Origin: CAYXTW01 sp964452645
Lineage (GTDB): Bacteria > Zixibacteria > MSB-5A5 > GN15 > PGXB01
Assembly: GCA_964452645.1 (NCBI GenBank)
Contig: CAYVMO010000008.1
Span: forward strand, 58,788-122,787
Length of the DNA stretch: 64,000 nucleotides
Reading direction: 5' to 3'
In this document: positions 24,771-33,250 of the stretch, piece by piece
Position numbering within the stretch: the stretch's first letter is position 1
Layout: every line of letters begins with the position of its first letter
Notes under the pieces: model-generated
Databases searched by the model: none
The model's input: the letters and a program-made list of their open reading frames with translations, nothing else
What the model was told of the DNA's origin: nothing
Made by a program: the position numbers and the translations under genes

Positions 24771-25334
24771 ATGATTATTAACATACAGGCTATCATCAAA
24801 GGCGACCGCATCAATCTCCGGCGGTTGCGGAAATCTGACGCCGAAGATATCCAGGCGATCCTGCAAGATAAAGATTTTTATCGCCTGGTCGGAATTCCGC
24901 ACCCGTATACTCTGCGTGATGCTCTGGCGTTTATTATCAGGGCGCATCGCGGCCGCCTTAGAGGATCCGACCTTATTTATGCGCTCACGGAAAAAAACAA
25001 CGATAAAATTATCGGCCGGATCGGTTTACACGGGTTGAAAAACGTGCACAACCGCTCGGAAATCGGATATTGGCTGGCCAAAGAGTTTTGGGGACAGGGA
25101 ATAATCGGCGAGGCGATACAAATGATGCTTAAAGTCGGATTTAAGGATTTAAAACTCAGACGGATACATGCCTATACCTTCGTCTATAATCAAGCCTCAA
25201 TCAGAGTCCTTGAAAAACTCGGTTTCACCAATGAAGGCCTCCATCGAAAATTTTATAAATTAAAGAATAGATATTTGGATTGTTATGTTTTGAGCATTCT
25301 CAGAGAGGAGTTCAAGACAAATCGGCTTGCATGA
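24771..25334 (+). CDS. GNAT N-acetyltransferase, RimJ/RimL type
   Basis: A 187-residue GNAT enzyme using acetyl-CoA. Core elements: GDRINLRRLRKSDAEDI at the start, IGRIGLHGLKNVHNRSEIGYWL (strand 4, central), the pyrophosphate loop KEFWGQGIIGEAIQMML, and the C-terminal NQASIRVLEKLGFTNEG typical of the RimJ/RimL branch. Those acetylate ribosomal protein N-termini or small molecules; the substrate is not readable here. AGG ribosome site at 24762-24764. It stands just downstream of the RAYT/REP cluster. Confidence 0.9.
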   Translation: MIINIQAIIKGDRINLRRLRKSDAEDIQAILQDKDFYRLVGIPHPYTLRDALAFIIRAHRGRLRGSDLIYALTEKNNDKIIGRIGLHGLKNVHNRSEIGYWLAKEFWGQGIIGEAIQMMLKVGFKDLKLRRIHAYTFVYNQASIRVLEKLGFTNEGLHRKFYKLKNRYLDCYVLSILREEFKTNRLA

Positions 25335-25394
25335 TATATATTATCACCGTATAATGTCTAAACATTGATGGAATGATCGTAAAGGAGGTCAAGC

Positions 25395-26186
25395 ATGACC
25401 ATTGAAAATTGTGTCGTTATTTTTCAGAGTTTAATCTTTGTCTTTTTCCTGTTCGTGTCCGCCGCCGGTGGTAATGACGATTCGGTCGGGGAAAAAACAC
25501 TCAGGGATGTCACATCATTATTGGAGAACTCCGATTCATTTCAGGCCATAAGTTATATAAACAATATCGGCGAACCGGATACGGTGGCGGAAATCTATTC
25601 CAACCTTGTTCTCGACTTTTACTGGAAAGAAAAAGAACTGCCATATGTGGTTACTATCGCCCGTGCCGGTATCCAGTATTGCCTGGCCAAAGCCGATGAA
25701 TTTAAATTGACGGATCCGACCCGGGCTGATGAGATGAAGAAAAAGGCTCGAATTATATCGTACAATCTGGCGTCATTCACCTGGCCGGGCTGGGATCAAA
25801 AGGGGATTGCAATCGGGCATTCGGATATCCTGATCGGCCTGGATGCCGCCCGGCTGAATCTTCGCCTCGTCAGAGAATTAAATGAAGATGATAAAAAATT
25901 ATCGGTTGCTTACTGGGCGGTAGGCGCACAACTGCTCGCCGTTCAGAAATACGACGAGGCCATTGAAGCTTTTGATTCGTCGAAAGAACATGCCCGTCAG
26001 GCCGGTGATCGGATGGGTGAGCTGTTGGCCGACGGTTATATCGGTATTACGAAGACTGCCTCCGGTGATGAGGAAGGAAGAGAAATCCTCGCCCAAGCCA
26101 CTAAAGAATTGGAAAAATTCGACAACGAAGACAGCAAATTCTATATCGAGCAGTTCAATACCGCCTTGAATGTGTTTATTAAATAG
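25395..26186 (+). CDS. Exported helical (TPR-like) protein
   Basis: A 263-residue protein with a signal sequence (IFQSLIFVFFLFVSAAGG). The mature part is mostly helix with one clear TPR unit near residues 175-210 (VGAQLLAVQKYDEAIEAFDSSKEHARQAG). It has an excellent ribosome site, AAGGAGG, before the ATG. No family name. It converges on the anti-sigma gene at 26198 with an 11-base gap. Confidence 0.65.
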   Translation: MTIENCVVIFQSLIFVFFLFVSAAGGNDDSVGEKTLRDVTSLLENSDSFQAISYINNIGEPDTVAEIYSNLVLDFYWKEKELPYVVTIARAGIQYCLAKADEFKLTDPTRADEMKKKARIISYNLASFTWPGWDQKGIAIGHSDILIGLDAARLNLRLVRELNEDDKKLSVAYWAVGAQLLAVQKYDEAIEAFDSSKEHARQAGDRMGELLADGYIGITKTASGDEEGREILAQATKELEKFDNEDSKFYIEQFNTALNVFIK

Positions 26187-26197
26187 TGCCGGATTAG

Positions 26198-26716
26198 CTA
26201 AATCAGAAAAGAAATCGGCCGGCGTCTATTATGGCGGATAATTACATCGATGGCGGCAATAACCAGTAATGTCAATCCGACATATATTATTGTGCCCAAA
26301 TCAACATTAAATAATCCGGCGATATCTCTCATCTCGTGAAAAAAAACGAGATTAAGATATTGCTGCACATCAGATAAATTGACCGCTTCGAGAAGTGGTT
26401 TGAAATTTATGAAATAGCCGATCGACACCAATCCGAGAATCGCCCCCAGGACGGAAAACACTATCGACCATATCGGACGCGGACTTGTTATAGTCGATTC
26501 CGCCTCTATTTTCGTCATAACTTTTGATACAAAATCAAATGATAGTGCATCCGGTTCGGCCTTTTTTAGTTGTAAAAACAGCGTTTCATAATCCTTAACG
26601 CGGTTCCGACATAGCTGACAACTATCGAGATGAGTAATCATTTCCTGTTTTCCGGTGGAAATAGTATTATCCAGATATTCCTGAATTTCATTTTCGGATA
26701 GATGCTTCATTGCCAT
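26198..26716 (-). CDS. Zinc-finger anti-sigma factor
   Basis: A 172-residue membrane protein with the ZAS motif His29-x3-Cys33-x2-Cys36 (HLDSCQLC) in the cytoplasmic N-terminus, then two membrane helices (~81-104 and ~140-158) around a short loop. Strong ribosome site AGGAGG before the ATG at 26716. Its start overlaps the upstream ECF gene by 10 bases, so the pair is coupled. Its short extracytoplasmic part differs from the sensor-like domain of the other anti-sigma in the window. Confidence 0.85.
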   Translation of the reverse strand: MAMKHLSENEIQEYLDNTISTGKQEMITHLDSCQLCRNRVKDYETLFLQLKKAEPDALSFDFVSKVMTKIEAESTITSPRPIWSIVFSVLGAILGLVSIGYFINFKPLLEAVNLSDVQQYLNLVFFHEMRDIAGLFNVDLGTIIYVGLTLLVIAAIDVIIRHNRRRPISFLI

Positions 26717-27273
26717 AACTCCTCCTTGTCGTATTTCGACAGGAGCCTTTTTTTTAGAAGCCGGCGCGAACGAAAAAGGTGGCTTTTTACTGTCCCTTCG
26801 GGAAGATTCATGATCTTGCCGATTTCGTCATAACTGAGTTCATCGACATGAAAAAGTGTAATTATCGTTCTGGCCTGCAGCGGAAGATTATTAATTTCGT
26901 CTTTCAGACGAATCGAGATATCATTTTGCTCCATTTTTTGAGCCGGAGTTGAGTTTTTATCCGGAAAATCTTCAAGAGCACCCTCAAAAGTATCATCGGC
27001 CAGGGGAAGATTTTTGGCATTAAGATAGTCATAGCACCGGTTATAGGCGATTGTGGCGACCCAGGTGGAAAGCCTGGAATCACCGCGAAATCGGGATAAG
27101 TTCCTGTAAACCTTCATAAAGACTTCCTGACAAATATCCTCTCGGTCGCCGGGGTCGGAAATCATCCTGAAAACAATATGGCCGACCAGTCGCTGATGTT
27201 CCCTGACCAGTTCCTCAAAAGCCTTTGTCTCGCCGGCAAGTATTCTTTCAACAAGGCGTAATTTTCCGTCCAC
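26707..27273 (-). CDS. ECF RNA polymerase sigma factor
   Basis: A 188-residue ECF sigma factor. Region 2 includes GHIVFRMISDPGDREDICQE and VFMKVYRNLSRFRGDSRLS; region 4 includes ARTIITLFHVDELSYDEIGK and MNLPEGTVKSHLFRSRRLL. It uses a GTG start with AGGAAGAAA ribosome site. Its own promoter (27292-27319) and the mirrored one of the divergent gene (27338-27365) share the same -35 GCAACAT and a 15-base spacer, a strong sign that this sigma drives both. Confidence 0.9.
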   Translation of the reverse strand: MDGKLRLVERILAGETKAFEELVREHQRLVGHIVFRMISDPGDREDICQEVFMKVYRNLSRFRGDSRLSTWVATIAYNRCYDYLNAKNLPLADDTFEGALEDFPDKNSTPAQKMEQNDISIRLKDEINNLPLQARTIITLFHVDELSYDEIGKIMNLPEGTVKSHLFRSRRLLKKRLLSKYDKEELWQ

Positions 27274-27291
27274 ATTTTCTTCCTATATCAA

Positions 27292-27319
27292 TCTGACCCA
27301 AAAGCCCCCGAAATGTTGC
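27292..27319 (-). promoter_or_regulatory. ECF promoter driving the sigma/anti-sigma operon
   Basis: On the minus strand GCAACAT (27313-27319), 15 bases, GTCAGA (27292-27297). It is the mirror of the plus-strand promoter at 27338-27365, with the same -35 and spacing. The GTG start is 18 bases downstream. Confidence 0.6.
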
Positions 27320-27337
27320 GCCTTTTTTTGTGATTTT

Positions 27338-27365
27338 GCAACATTTTTTCAAACCGGTGGTCTAA
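27338..27365 (+). promoter_or_regulatory. ECF promoter driving the small membrane protein gene
   Basis: GCAACAT (27338-27344), 15 bases, GTCTAA (27360-27365), resembling GGAACTT-N16-GTCTGA promoters of RpoE-like factors. The gene starts 48 bases downstream. Confidence 0.6.
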
Positions 27366-27413
27366 TCGTTTAAAAGAAGAAAATAATAATAATTTTAGAT
27401 TGGAGGTCCCGAC

Positions 27414-27785
27414 ATGAACAGCATTTATGAGGTTATCCCGCTGATTATCATCTTCCCCACCATTTTCTTTATCATCAAGCTGGCCCTGAATTATTCGACC
27501 AGAAAGCAGTTGATTCAAAAAGGTCTTGTCAACGAAGATATCAAACATCTTTTCTACCTCAACGGCACTAGTATTGACAGATATCTGCCCTCCTCCCTTA
27601 AGTGGGGTTTGGTTATGGTTTTTGCCGGTCTGGCCCTGGTTATTATAAAACTGCTGCCATATTATATCGAGGGCGAAGTCGTTTTTGGGGTTGTACTGAT
27701 CGCCGCCGGGGTCGGATTGCTTGTTTACTATGTAATCGCGAACAAAAAGGCCAAAGAGGCCAAAAAGGAAAAACAGCTCCAATAA
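27414..27785 (+). CDS. Small membrane protein, DUF6249-like
   Basis: A 123-residue protein with an N-terminal membrane helix (~5-26), a soluble stretch and two further helices (~64-84 and ~86-108), ending in a Lys-rich cytoplasmic tail (NKKAKEAKKEKQLQ). The arrangement resembles the DUF6249 family, found beside ECF sigma genes in many FCB genomes; the assignment is by pattern only. Good GGAGG ribosome site. It is divergent from the ECF operon and has a matching ECF promoter, so it is a probable target of that sigma. Confidence 0.7.
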   Translation: MNSIYEVIPLIIIFPTIFFIIKLALNYSTRKQLIQKGLVNEDIKHLFYLNGTSIDRYLPSSLKWGLVMVFAGLALVIIKLLPYYIEGEVVFGVVLIAAGVGLLVYYVIANKKAKEAKKEKQLQ

Positions 27786-28299
27786 GCAAGACATATTTCG
27801 ACCGTAAAATTTATCGATTCTATACCTCAGGAAATATATTTTATTTCCGGGTCTTTTTAATTGCGAAAAATCTTTTAAAAACACTTTGCGATTATTAATG
27901 GTTTCCTTGACGTTAAAGTTGTTTTCTCGTATTAATACGCCGATTTGGGAACCTGAAAATCATTGACCAGACAGCCGGGACAGAAAATTTTTGTTGCCGG
28001 CGGCGCCTCGGTGTCGAATAATAGCCTGGCTATTTATGGATTTGTGTAGTTTCGACATGATTTTGCAAGGATTATTTCTTGACTGAAATATAAACGATTG
28101 GTTACTTATAGCACCGGTTTGGGCGAACCATCATTTTGTGAGGGCCAAACGACCTGACAATGACTTAGATTTTTTAGATAGTAAACGCTTAAATAAGATA
28201 TATAATCTCCGTGTGGAAAGGAGGTTGCGTAAGAATAAGGCAATTCGTTATCAGGCGAGTAACCATAGACGATATACAAACTTACAAGGAGGTTCGGAA
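27786..28299. other. Long intergenic region with a possible promoter
   Basis: This 514-base stretch has no convincing gene. TTGACG (27907-27912), 17 bases, TATTAA (27930-27935) is a good sigma-70 promoter on the plus strand. It would give a leader of about 360 bases for the lipoprotein gene at 28300, or an unrecognised small RNA. A second AAGGAGG-like sequence at 28217-28225 has no fitting start codon. No known riboswitch was recognised. Confidence 0.35.
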
Positions 28300-28881
28300 A
28301 TGAAATTTGCAGGTTTGGTTATTTCACTCGGAATGTTTGCAATTTTTATGGTCGGTTGCGGCGGCGGCGGCGCACCTCAGACGACGGAGGAGAAACAGCT
28401 CAGCACTCTTCCCGATTGGTACATAAATGTCCCGCAGGATCCGAATTATTTGTATGCGGCGGCGACCGCCACCTCGAAAGATATGCAGCTGGCGGTGGAC
28501 AAGGCCAAACAACAGGCGCGGCTGGATGTCGGTTCCCAGCTGGATGTCAGGATTAAGGGATTGACAAAAAAATTCGATGAAGAGGTCGGTCTGAACGAGG
28601 ACACCGAGCTGCTGGCGTCATTTACGCAGGCAAGCAAATCGGTCGTTTCGACCACCCTCCAGGGTTCACGGGTCGATAAGCAGGAAATCATGACCGAGGG
28701 CTCGCTGTTCCGGGCCTATGTTTTGATGCAGCTTCCCTGGGGCGATGCCCGCGCCGACATGCTGAAAAAGATTAAGGACAGCCAGAATCTATATACCCGC
28801 TTCCGGGCCAGTCAGGCCTTCCAGGAACTGGACAAGGAAGTTGAAGAGTACGAGAATTTTAAGAAAGAACAGGGCTATTGA
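28300..28881 (+). CDS. LPP20-family lipoprotein
   Basis: A 193-residue lipoprotein. ATG 28300 is chosen because AAGGAGG lies at 28286-28292 and it opens a signal peptide with lipobox FMVGC (Cys20); a longer reading frame upstream is non-coding in character. The mature part has the LPP20/LPP-like features PDWYINVPQDPNYLYAAATA and repeated AVDKAKQQARLDVGSQLD helix, then a C-terminal VLMQLPWGDAR strand and coiled-coil tail. LPP20 proteins are outer-membrane associated; function not established. Confidence 0.8.
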   Translation: MKFAGLVISLGMFAIFMVGCGGGGAPQTTEEKQLSTLPDWYINVPQDPNYLYAAATATSKDMQLAVDKAKQQARLDVGSQLDVRIKGLTKKFDEEVGLNEDTELLASFTQASKSVVSTTLQGSRVDKQEIMTEGSLFRAYVLMQLPWGDARADMLKKIKDSQNLYTRFRASQAFQELDKEVEEYENFKKEQGY

Positions 28882-28915
28882 GCCGATTTGTTTAAGCAGT
28901 TCCGGTAATATTCCT

Positions 28916-28947
28916 GCCGATGGCCCTGTTTTTCAGGGCCTGTCGGC
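28916..28947. terminator. Strong hairpin after the LPP20 gene
   Basis: GGCCCTG (28922-28928) pairs with CAGGGCC (28934-28940) around TTTTT, extended by GCCGA/TCGGC. It sits 35 bases after the stop. The T-run is in the loop, not after the stem, so classic intrinsic termination is uncertain. Confidence 0.45.
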
Positions 28948-29156
28948 TCAAAGCGATCGGAATCGGGCCGAATACTCGGCCTGGTTCCTTTATCCACCAT
29001 TACATCAAAACGAAATTTACGCCACCGGACAGGGCGGTGGTTGTGCAGCTCAGTATTGACCAATTCAGCTTCACTCGACCAGATTCTTCCTAAACGTCAC
29101 CGCTCCCAGGATTGAGAGAGAGTAGGTATAAATCCTCAAAAGCATTTCGACTTTTT

Positions 29157-31286
29157 CTACTTCACCATTATGATCTTTCTAGTCGTTGTGAAATCGGCGG
29201 CCTGGAATCTGGCGAAATAAATTCCGGATGCGATTTCATGATCATTATGGTCCTTTCCATCCCAGATTATTTCATGATTCCCTGCCGAGGTAAATTTATC
29301 AATTACTGTTGTGATTTTTCGCCCGAGGATATCATAAATATCCAAAGTAACATGAGCCCTCTTTGGCAGGCTGAATGAAAAAGTAGTAGACGGATTGAAG
29401 GGATTCGGGAAATTCTGAGAAAATGCATATTGATTCGGCAATAAAGCCGGGTCAAATTCACTTATATCGGTCGGATTGCCAATATAAAATGGCCCAAGAG
29501 ACGAGAAATCACCTTGATTCCCGGCGCTATCTTCGGCCCGAATCATGAAATACCAGGTGCTATCATATAATTCGGGACTTGTAATACAAAACGTGGCATT
29601 ATCAACGCTAATCAAGCTGTCAGGATCAATTTCCGGAGTATTTACCCAGACGTATGAATAACCACTGATTCCACTGGTCGAATCCATTGCACTTTCCCAG
29701 CAGATATCGATCGACCGATCTGTGGAATATTCATCTATATTATGAGAAGAACTATATAAGTTGGTCACATTTGATGGCGGTGTTTGGTCAAGAATGATTG
29801 AATCAGAAACAATAGTCAAGTTTTCAGAAATATCAAAACAATAAACCTCGACTATTTTTTCGCCATCACCATCGGCTAGAGACCAGGGGAGGAATGAGTC
29901 AACAGGGGCATAGAAACAATCTTCAAGTGCAAACTCTTCAGAGGAATTTCTAAAACTTATCGGCATTCTTCTGGCGTGATAATTATGCGGAAAATTATCA
30001 ACAGCTTCGATATCAATTATAACCTCTTGAGAGTTGGTGTATGACGCGCCGGAATTAATACTAATAGAAGCCTCCGGTCCGATTGCGTCATCCAGGTAGT
30101 CATCATATATTTCCATAACACCAATATTAGCGTCCGAAAAATAATCATGCTGACAATTACCTTCAAATGGACTTCTCATTATGGTAAACATATACGGGCA
30201 GGTTGGAGATGATGTAGAATCTATTTCAGACAGGTTATGCCTTGCATCAAAACAATGACCTATTTCATGGGCACTAAGAATCATTTTATGATACGCAGTT
30301 GCGAAGTATCCGGCTTCACGCACTTGTTGTGCCATTGTATATCCACCGCATCTTCCTGCCGATGCATAACCCAGTGTCAGGCCGATTTTATGATCGTCCA
30401 AAATTTTGCCTGTAAATATATGCATTATATGCCTGCTTGGACTATTCACGCCATGAAATCCATCGGCGAAAGCATTGATGAGCCCATAGGCATCAGTAGT
30501 CGTGAAAGGTTCAAAAGATGAAGTGAATACAGATAGTCCTGTAATTTCGAATTCTACGTTTATAGCATTTTCATAGATTCCTTCGACATCATTAAAAACA
30601 GATATCATCCGTGTCGCCCAGTCGTCAGGATCAAGAGTGTAGAATTCATAATCGCCCTGGCCGTATATTTTTAATGTTGAATATGAACGTTCTATAATAA
30701 TTTCGTTCGATTCCGAATAAGGTACATTATTATCGTCATCGGCGACGCCGCAGACTCCATACATTTCTCCCGCATTTTCGCGGGTGTATAGATAATGCTC
30801 GGTGGTCCCGTCGGGTAATTTTGTTTTTTGCCGCGGCTCAATTATAAACCAGTTGTCGTCAAATGCAACGTAGCCGCTCATCCAGGCGGTATCGGGGCTG
30901 ATGGTCAACCGAACCTGACTCCCCGCGTAGCCATCTACGGTTCCCTTGAGAGTTATCGGCTCGGGAAGTTCTACCCGCGTCTCAATGATACCGTCATTGA
31001 CAATAGTATTTAGCTTCCCACGCCAGAGATGATTCTTCTCGAGAGTAAGATTACGTGACTGGCCCCTCAACTCTATTGAAATGGGTCCCTTTTCATATGA
31101 AGATAACATATCCGATATATTAGGATAAATAAGATTGTAATTTTCTAAGGTCGAATCAAGAGGAAAGGCGACGGCATTTGGTTTATTAATATTATTATCG
31201 CTGGATTCAGCAGAGAATAGTATTTCCCGCCCGCCTACAATAATTACGAGAAGAAGCAGATAAGACAGGATTTGTCTTTTCATCAT
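29157..31286 (-). CDS. Secreted zinc metalloprotease with FlgD-like C-terminal sorting tail
   Basis: A 709-residue exported protein. Signal peptide at 1-28. An N-terminal propeptide-like beta domain (~30-190) is followed by a metzincin-like protease domain: zinc motif His340-Glu-x-x-His344-x5-His350 (HEIGHCFDARH) and a downstream Met-turn-like FTIM. From ~430 come beta-sandwich (Ig/FN3-like) modules, and the end holds NFPNPFNPSTTF plus GRKITTV and GIYFARFQAADF, the FlgD-like C-terminal module that FCB bacteria use for export/attachment. It is reprolysin-like rather than a housekeeping protease. No inhibitor is adjacent. Somewhat A+T rich. Confidence 0.85.
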   Translation of the reverse strand: MMKRQILSYLLLLVIIVGGREILFSAESSDNNINKPNAVAFPLDSTLENYNLIYPNISDMLSSYEKGPISIELRGQSRNLTLEKNHLWRGKLNTIVNDGIIETRVELPEPITLKGTVDGYAGSQVRLTISPDTAWMSGYVAFDDNWFIIEPRQKTKLPDGTTEHYLYTRENAGEMYGVCGVADDDNNVPYSESNEIIIERSYSTLKIYGQGDYEFYTLDPDDWATRMISVFNDVEGIYENAINVEFEITGLSVFTSSFEPFTTTDAYGLINAFADGFHGVNSPSRHIMHIFTGKILDDHKIGLTLGYASAGRCGGYTMAQQVREAGYFATAYHKMILSAHEIGHCFDARHNLSEIDSTSSPTCPYMFTIMRSPFEGNCQHDYFSDANIGVMEIYDDYLDDAIGPEASISINSGASYTNSQEVIIDIEAVDNFPHNYHARRMPISFRNSSEEFALEDCFYAPVDSFLPWSLADGDGEKIVEVYCFDISENLTIVSDSIILDQTPPSNVTNLYSSSHNIDEYSTDRSIDICWESAMDSTSGISGYSYVWVNTPEIDPDSLISVDNATFCITSPELYDSTWYFMIRAEDSAGNQGDFSSLGPFYIGNPTDISEFDPALLPNQYAFSQNFPNPFNPSTTFSFSLPKRAHVTLDIYDILGRKITTVIDKFTSAGNHEIIWDGKDHNDHEIASGIYFARFQAADFTTTRKIIMVK

Positions 31287-31376
31287 TTACTCAAATCCCA
31301 TTATTACATTTTCTCGAGAGTAATATATTTTTTTATTATGGTATTCCAATAAAAACCGTGGTATTCCGAAAATTTT

Positions 31377-31406
31377 TTCGTGGCTGGTGTATAGCCTCAT
31401 GCACTA
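31377..31406. repeat. Direct repeat, left copy, downstream of the small membrane gene
   Basis: TTCGTGGCTGGTGTATAGCC continues to TCATGCAC and matches the copy at 31785-31816 over most positions. The TAG stop of the minus-strand gene (31404-31406) lies in it. The hairpin is broken here by substitutions. Confidence 0.5.
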
Positions 31407-31775
31407 TCTCCTAAATCTGTGGTACGCTTTATCAATAATTAAACCTATAAAAAACCAATAAAAATTGCCAAAGACCACGATTAAAAAGAAATATATAGTC
31501 ATGTATAAATATGGATTATTTACTCCGATTATTTCGCCAAGCTGTAATAATGGTCTGGCGATCGGGTAATCAATGATAGTAATGGAAACAAATATAAATC
31601 CTCCCCATGCCTCCGCCGAATAAGGGCCTAAGCTTTTACTAATTATAGAAAGTACCAAGATAGCAAAAAAAGCAATCAGCAAAATAAAGCTATGAAAGAT
31701 GATTAAATAATAGCCGATGCGACTTTTTTGCTTAATTAAAGCGGCAATATTTCTTATTTTGGTTTTCAATTTCAC
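31404..31775 (-). CDS. Small hypothetical membrane protein
   Basis: A 123-residue protein with about three hydrophobic helices (GYYLIIFHSFILLIAFFAILVL at ~21-42, GGFIFVSITIIDYPI at ~58-74, YMTIYFFLIVVFGNFYWFFI at ~91-112) and positively charged ends. No family recognised. The ATG has no strong ribosome site. It is A+T rich and sits between two direct-repeat copies (31377-31406 and 31785-31816), which suggests it was inserted as a unit or that the repeats came later. Confidence 0.5.
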   Translation of the reverse strand: MKLKTKIRNIAALIKQKSRIGYYLIIFHSFILLIAFFAILVLSIISKSLGPYSAEAWGGFIFVSITIIDYPIARPLLQLGEIIGVNNPYLYMTIYFFLIVVFGNFYWFFIGLIIDKAYHRFRR

Positions 31776-31784
31776 TTAACAAAA

Positions 31785-31816
31785 TTCGTGGCTGGTGTAC
31801 GTCCTCGTGCACCAGC
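31785..31816. repeat. Direct repeat, right copy, with intact 11-bp hairpin
   Basis: GCTGGTGTACG (31791-31801) pairs with CGTGCACCAGC (31806-31816) through 11 bp with one wobble and a TCCT loop. The first 15 bases (TTCGTGGCTGGTGTA) equal the left copy at 31377. Located just after the zinc-ribbon gene stop, it may also serve as a terminator. Confidence 0.55.
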
Positions 31817-31825
31817 TTTAAGCAA

Positions 31826-33250
31826 TTACTCAACCAGATTCTTCTCGAATGTCACGGCACCCAATACCGAATCGACCTGGAAGTAACTTTCCGGGTGGAA
31901 CGGCACATAAAACAGAGACACCTCGTCGGGTTGAAACATCGTCTCGCGAAAAGAGCTTTTTATCCCTTTTCCGATACTGTCGCGATAAATAAGAACTTCC
32001 GCCAGGGTTAATGCTTCGGTCAAGCTGAGATTGACCGGTATAAAATGCCGTTCCAGTTTTTCGATAGGGGAAAGCTCAAGTTTCGCGGCGGCTGCCGACA
32101 TTCGTTTGGACAGCCGGAACATCGCTTCGAAATTCGGCAGCTTAAAACCTGGCAGCACCAGACGATCCGAATTGTAAATACCGCCGAACATTCTGCGGAT
32201 TTTAGTTTGATCTTCACCCGATAATTTCATCGACCAGAACGGAAACATCCGGTCCGCCGGATTGTCGCCCGATGACGCCGAATAAATCTGATTTTCAACA
32301 AACGGATATTTTTCTAAAAGGACAAGCTCCTGACAGTTGTCGCATATATAAACAAATGACTGCTCGCCCGGTAAATCGACACCGCAATTAGGACAACGAT
32401 GAAATTCAATTCCCAGTTCACCGAACTCGATTCCGGGCGAATCACTTCTATCTGGCTCATCGTACATTGGAATTGTACCATACTTCAATACTCGACCGCT
32501 GACACCATCGACAATGAACTGTCTCATCTCATCGCCGTGCGGCGAATCGACAATGAAATAGGGGAAGTACACGACCGATCCGACCGGATGAAAAATCTCG
32601 GTTTTGTTAATACCGAAATCGGCCGTACTCAGTTCATTGACCGAGGAGACATTGTTATCCAGATCATCCATTACCTGCGACCATTCTTTTACTGCCGGCA
32701 AACAGGTAAATTCGCCATCGATATTTTCTTTGGAAAAAGGCACCATCTTGATATATTCAGTCCGCATCCCGAGCGAGTGCGGAAAGGGCAATAACGTATC
32801 CGATGCGAATTGTGTGATCATGAATGGTACAAGTCGTATATCGGTTATTTTCTGCTCGTACGTCGTTGTTTGCTCGTAGCCGCCGTAACCACCGTAATTA
32901 TTGTAATCATCTCCGAATCGTGTCCGCTCAATAGTAGTATTGCGTACTTTCAAAACGACCGCATCGATTTTCCAGTATGGTGCATAAATCGATTTTATGT
33001 CAAACTGCGAAGAGGTCAGCGGCAGAGAATTCTTTTTCAGATGGCGATCGATTTGAAATCTTATCGCACGTTTGTCTTTATCGCTTTTTATAAGGTATGC
33101 CGGGGGTATTCCCGGCATAATGATTCTCAGCGATGAGCCGCAATGAGTACAACCGAGCACGAAGAAGTCAGATTGCACTTCCAGCTCCCCGCCGCATCCG
33201 GGGCAACTGACCCCGATATAAAAACCGCTCTTTTTATCTGGCGTTATCAT
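31826..33250 (-). CDS. Protein with two zinc ribbons, partner of an SPFH protein
   Basis: A 474-residue cytoplasmic protein with a zinc ribbon at residues 16-37 (Cys16, Cys19, Cys34, Cys37) of TFIIB/zinc-ribbon shape, and a second C-x2-C ... C-x2-C pair near 283-305 (RCPNCG ... ICDNCQ). The rest is beta-rich and unrecognised. It overlaps the downstream end of the SPFH gene by 17 bases, so both are made together. In Bacillus the YdjFGHI group pairs zinc-ribbon and SPFH proteins with PspA in envelope stress; the context here suggests a similar membrane-linked role, without PspA nearby. Confidence 0.65.
   Translation of the reverse strand: MITPDKKSGFYIGVSCPGCGGELEVQSDFFVLGCTHCGSSLRIIMPGIPPAYLIKSDKDKRAIRFQIDRHLKKNSLPLTSSQFDIKSIYAPYWKIDAVVLKVRNTTIERTRFGDDYNNYGGYGGYEQTTTYEQKITDIRLVPFMITQFASDTLLPFPHSLGMRTEYIKMVPFSKENIDGEFTCLPAVKEWSQVMDDLDNNVSSVNELSTADFGINKTEIFHPVGSVVYFPYFIVDSPHGDEMRQFIVDGVSGRVLKYGTIPMYDEPDRSDSPGIEFGELGIEFHRCPNCGVDLPGEQSFVYICDNCQELVLLEKYPFVENQIYSASSGDNPADRMFPFWSMKLSGEDQTKIRRMFGGIYNSDRLVLPGFKLPNFEAMFRLSKRMSAAAAKLELSPIEKLERHFIPVNLSLTEALTLAEVLIYRDSIGKGIKSSFRETMFQPDEVSLFYVPFHPESYFQVDSVLGAVTFEKNLVE

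Noticed and set aside
27288..27884. 198-codon minus-strand frame opposite the DUF6249-like gene
   Set aside because: It would overlap the mirrored ECF promoters and the real plus-strand gene; composition is shadow-like.
28138..28299. 54-residue N-terminal extension of the LPP20 lipoprotein
   Set aside because: It would bury the lipoprotein signal peptide, and AAGGAGG precedes ATG 28300.
28841..29059. 72-codon plus-strand frame after the LPP20 gene
   Set aside because: Overlaps the end of the real gene and a hairpin; no homology pattern.
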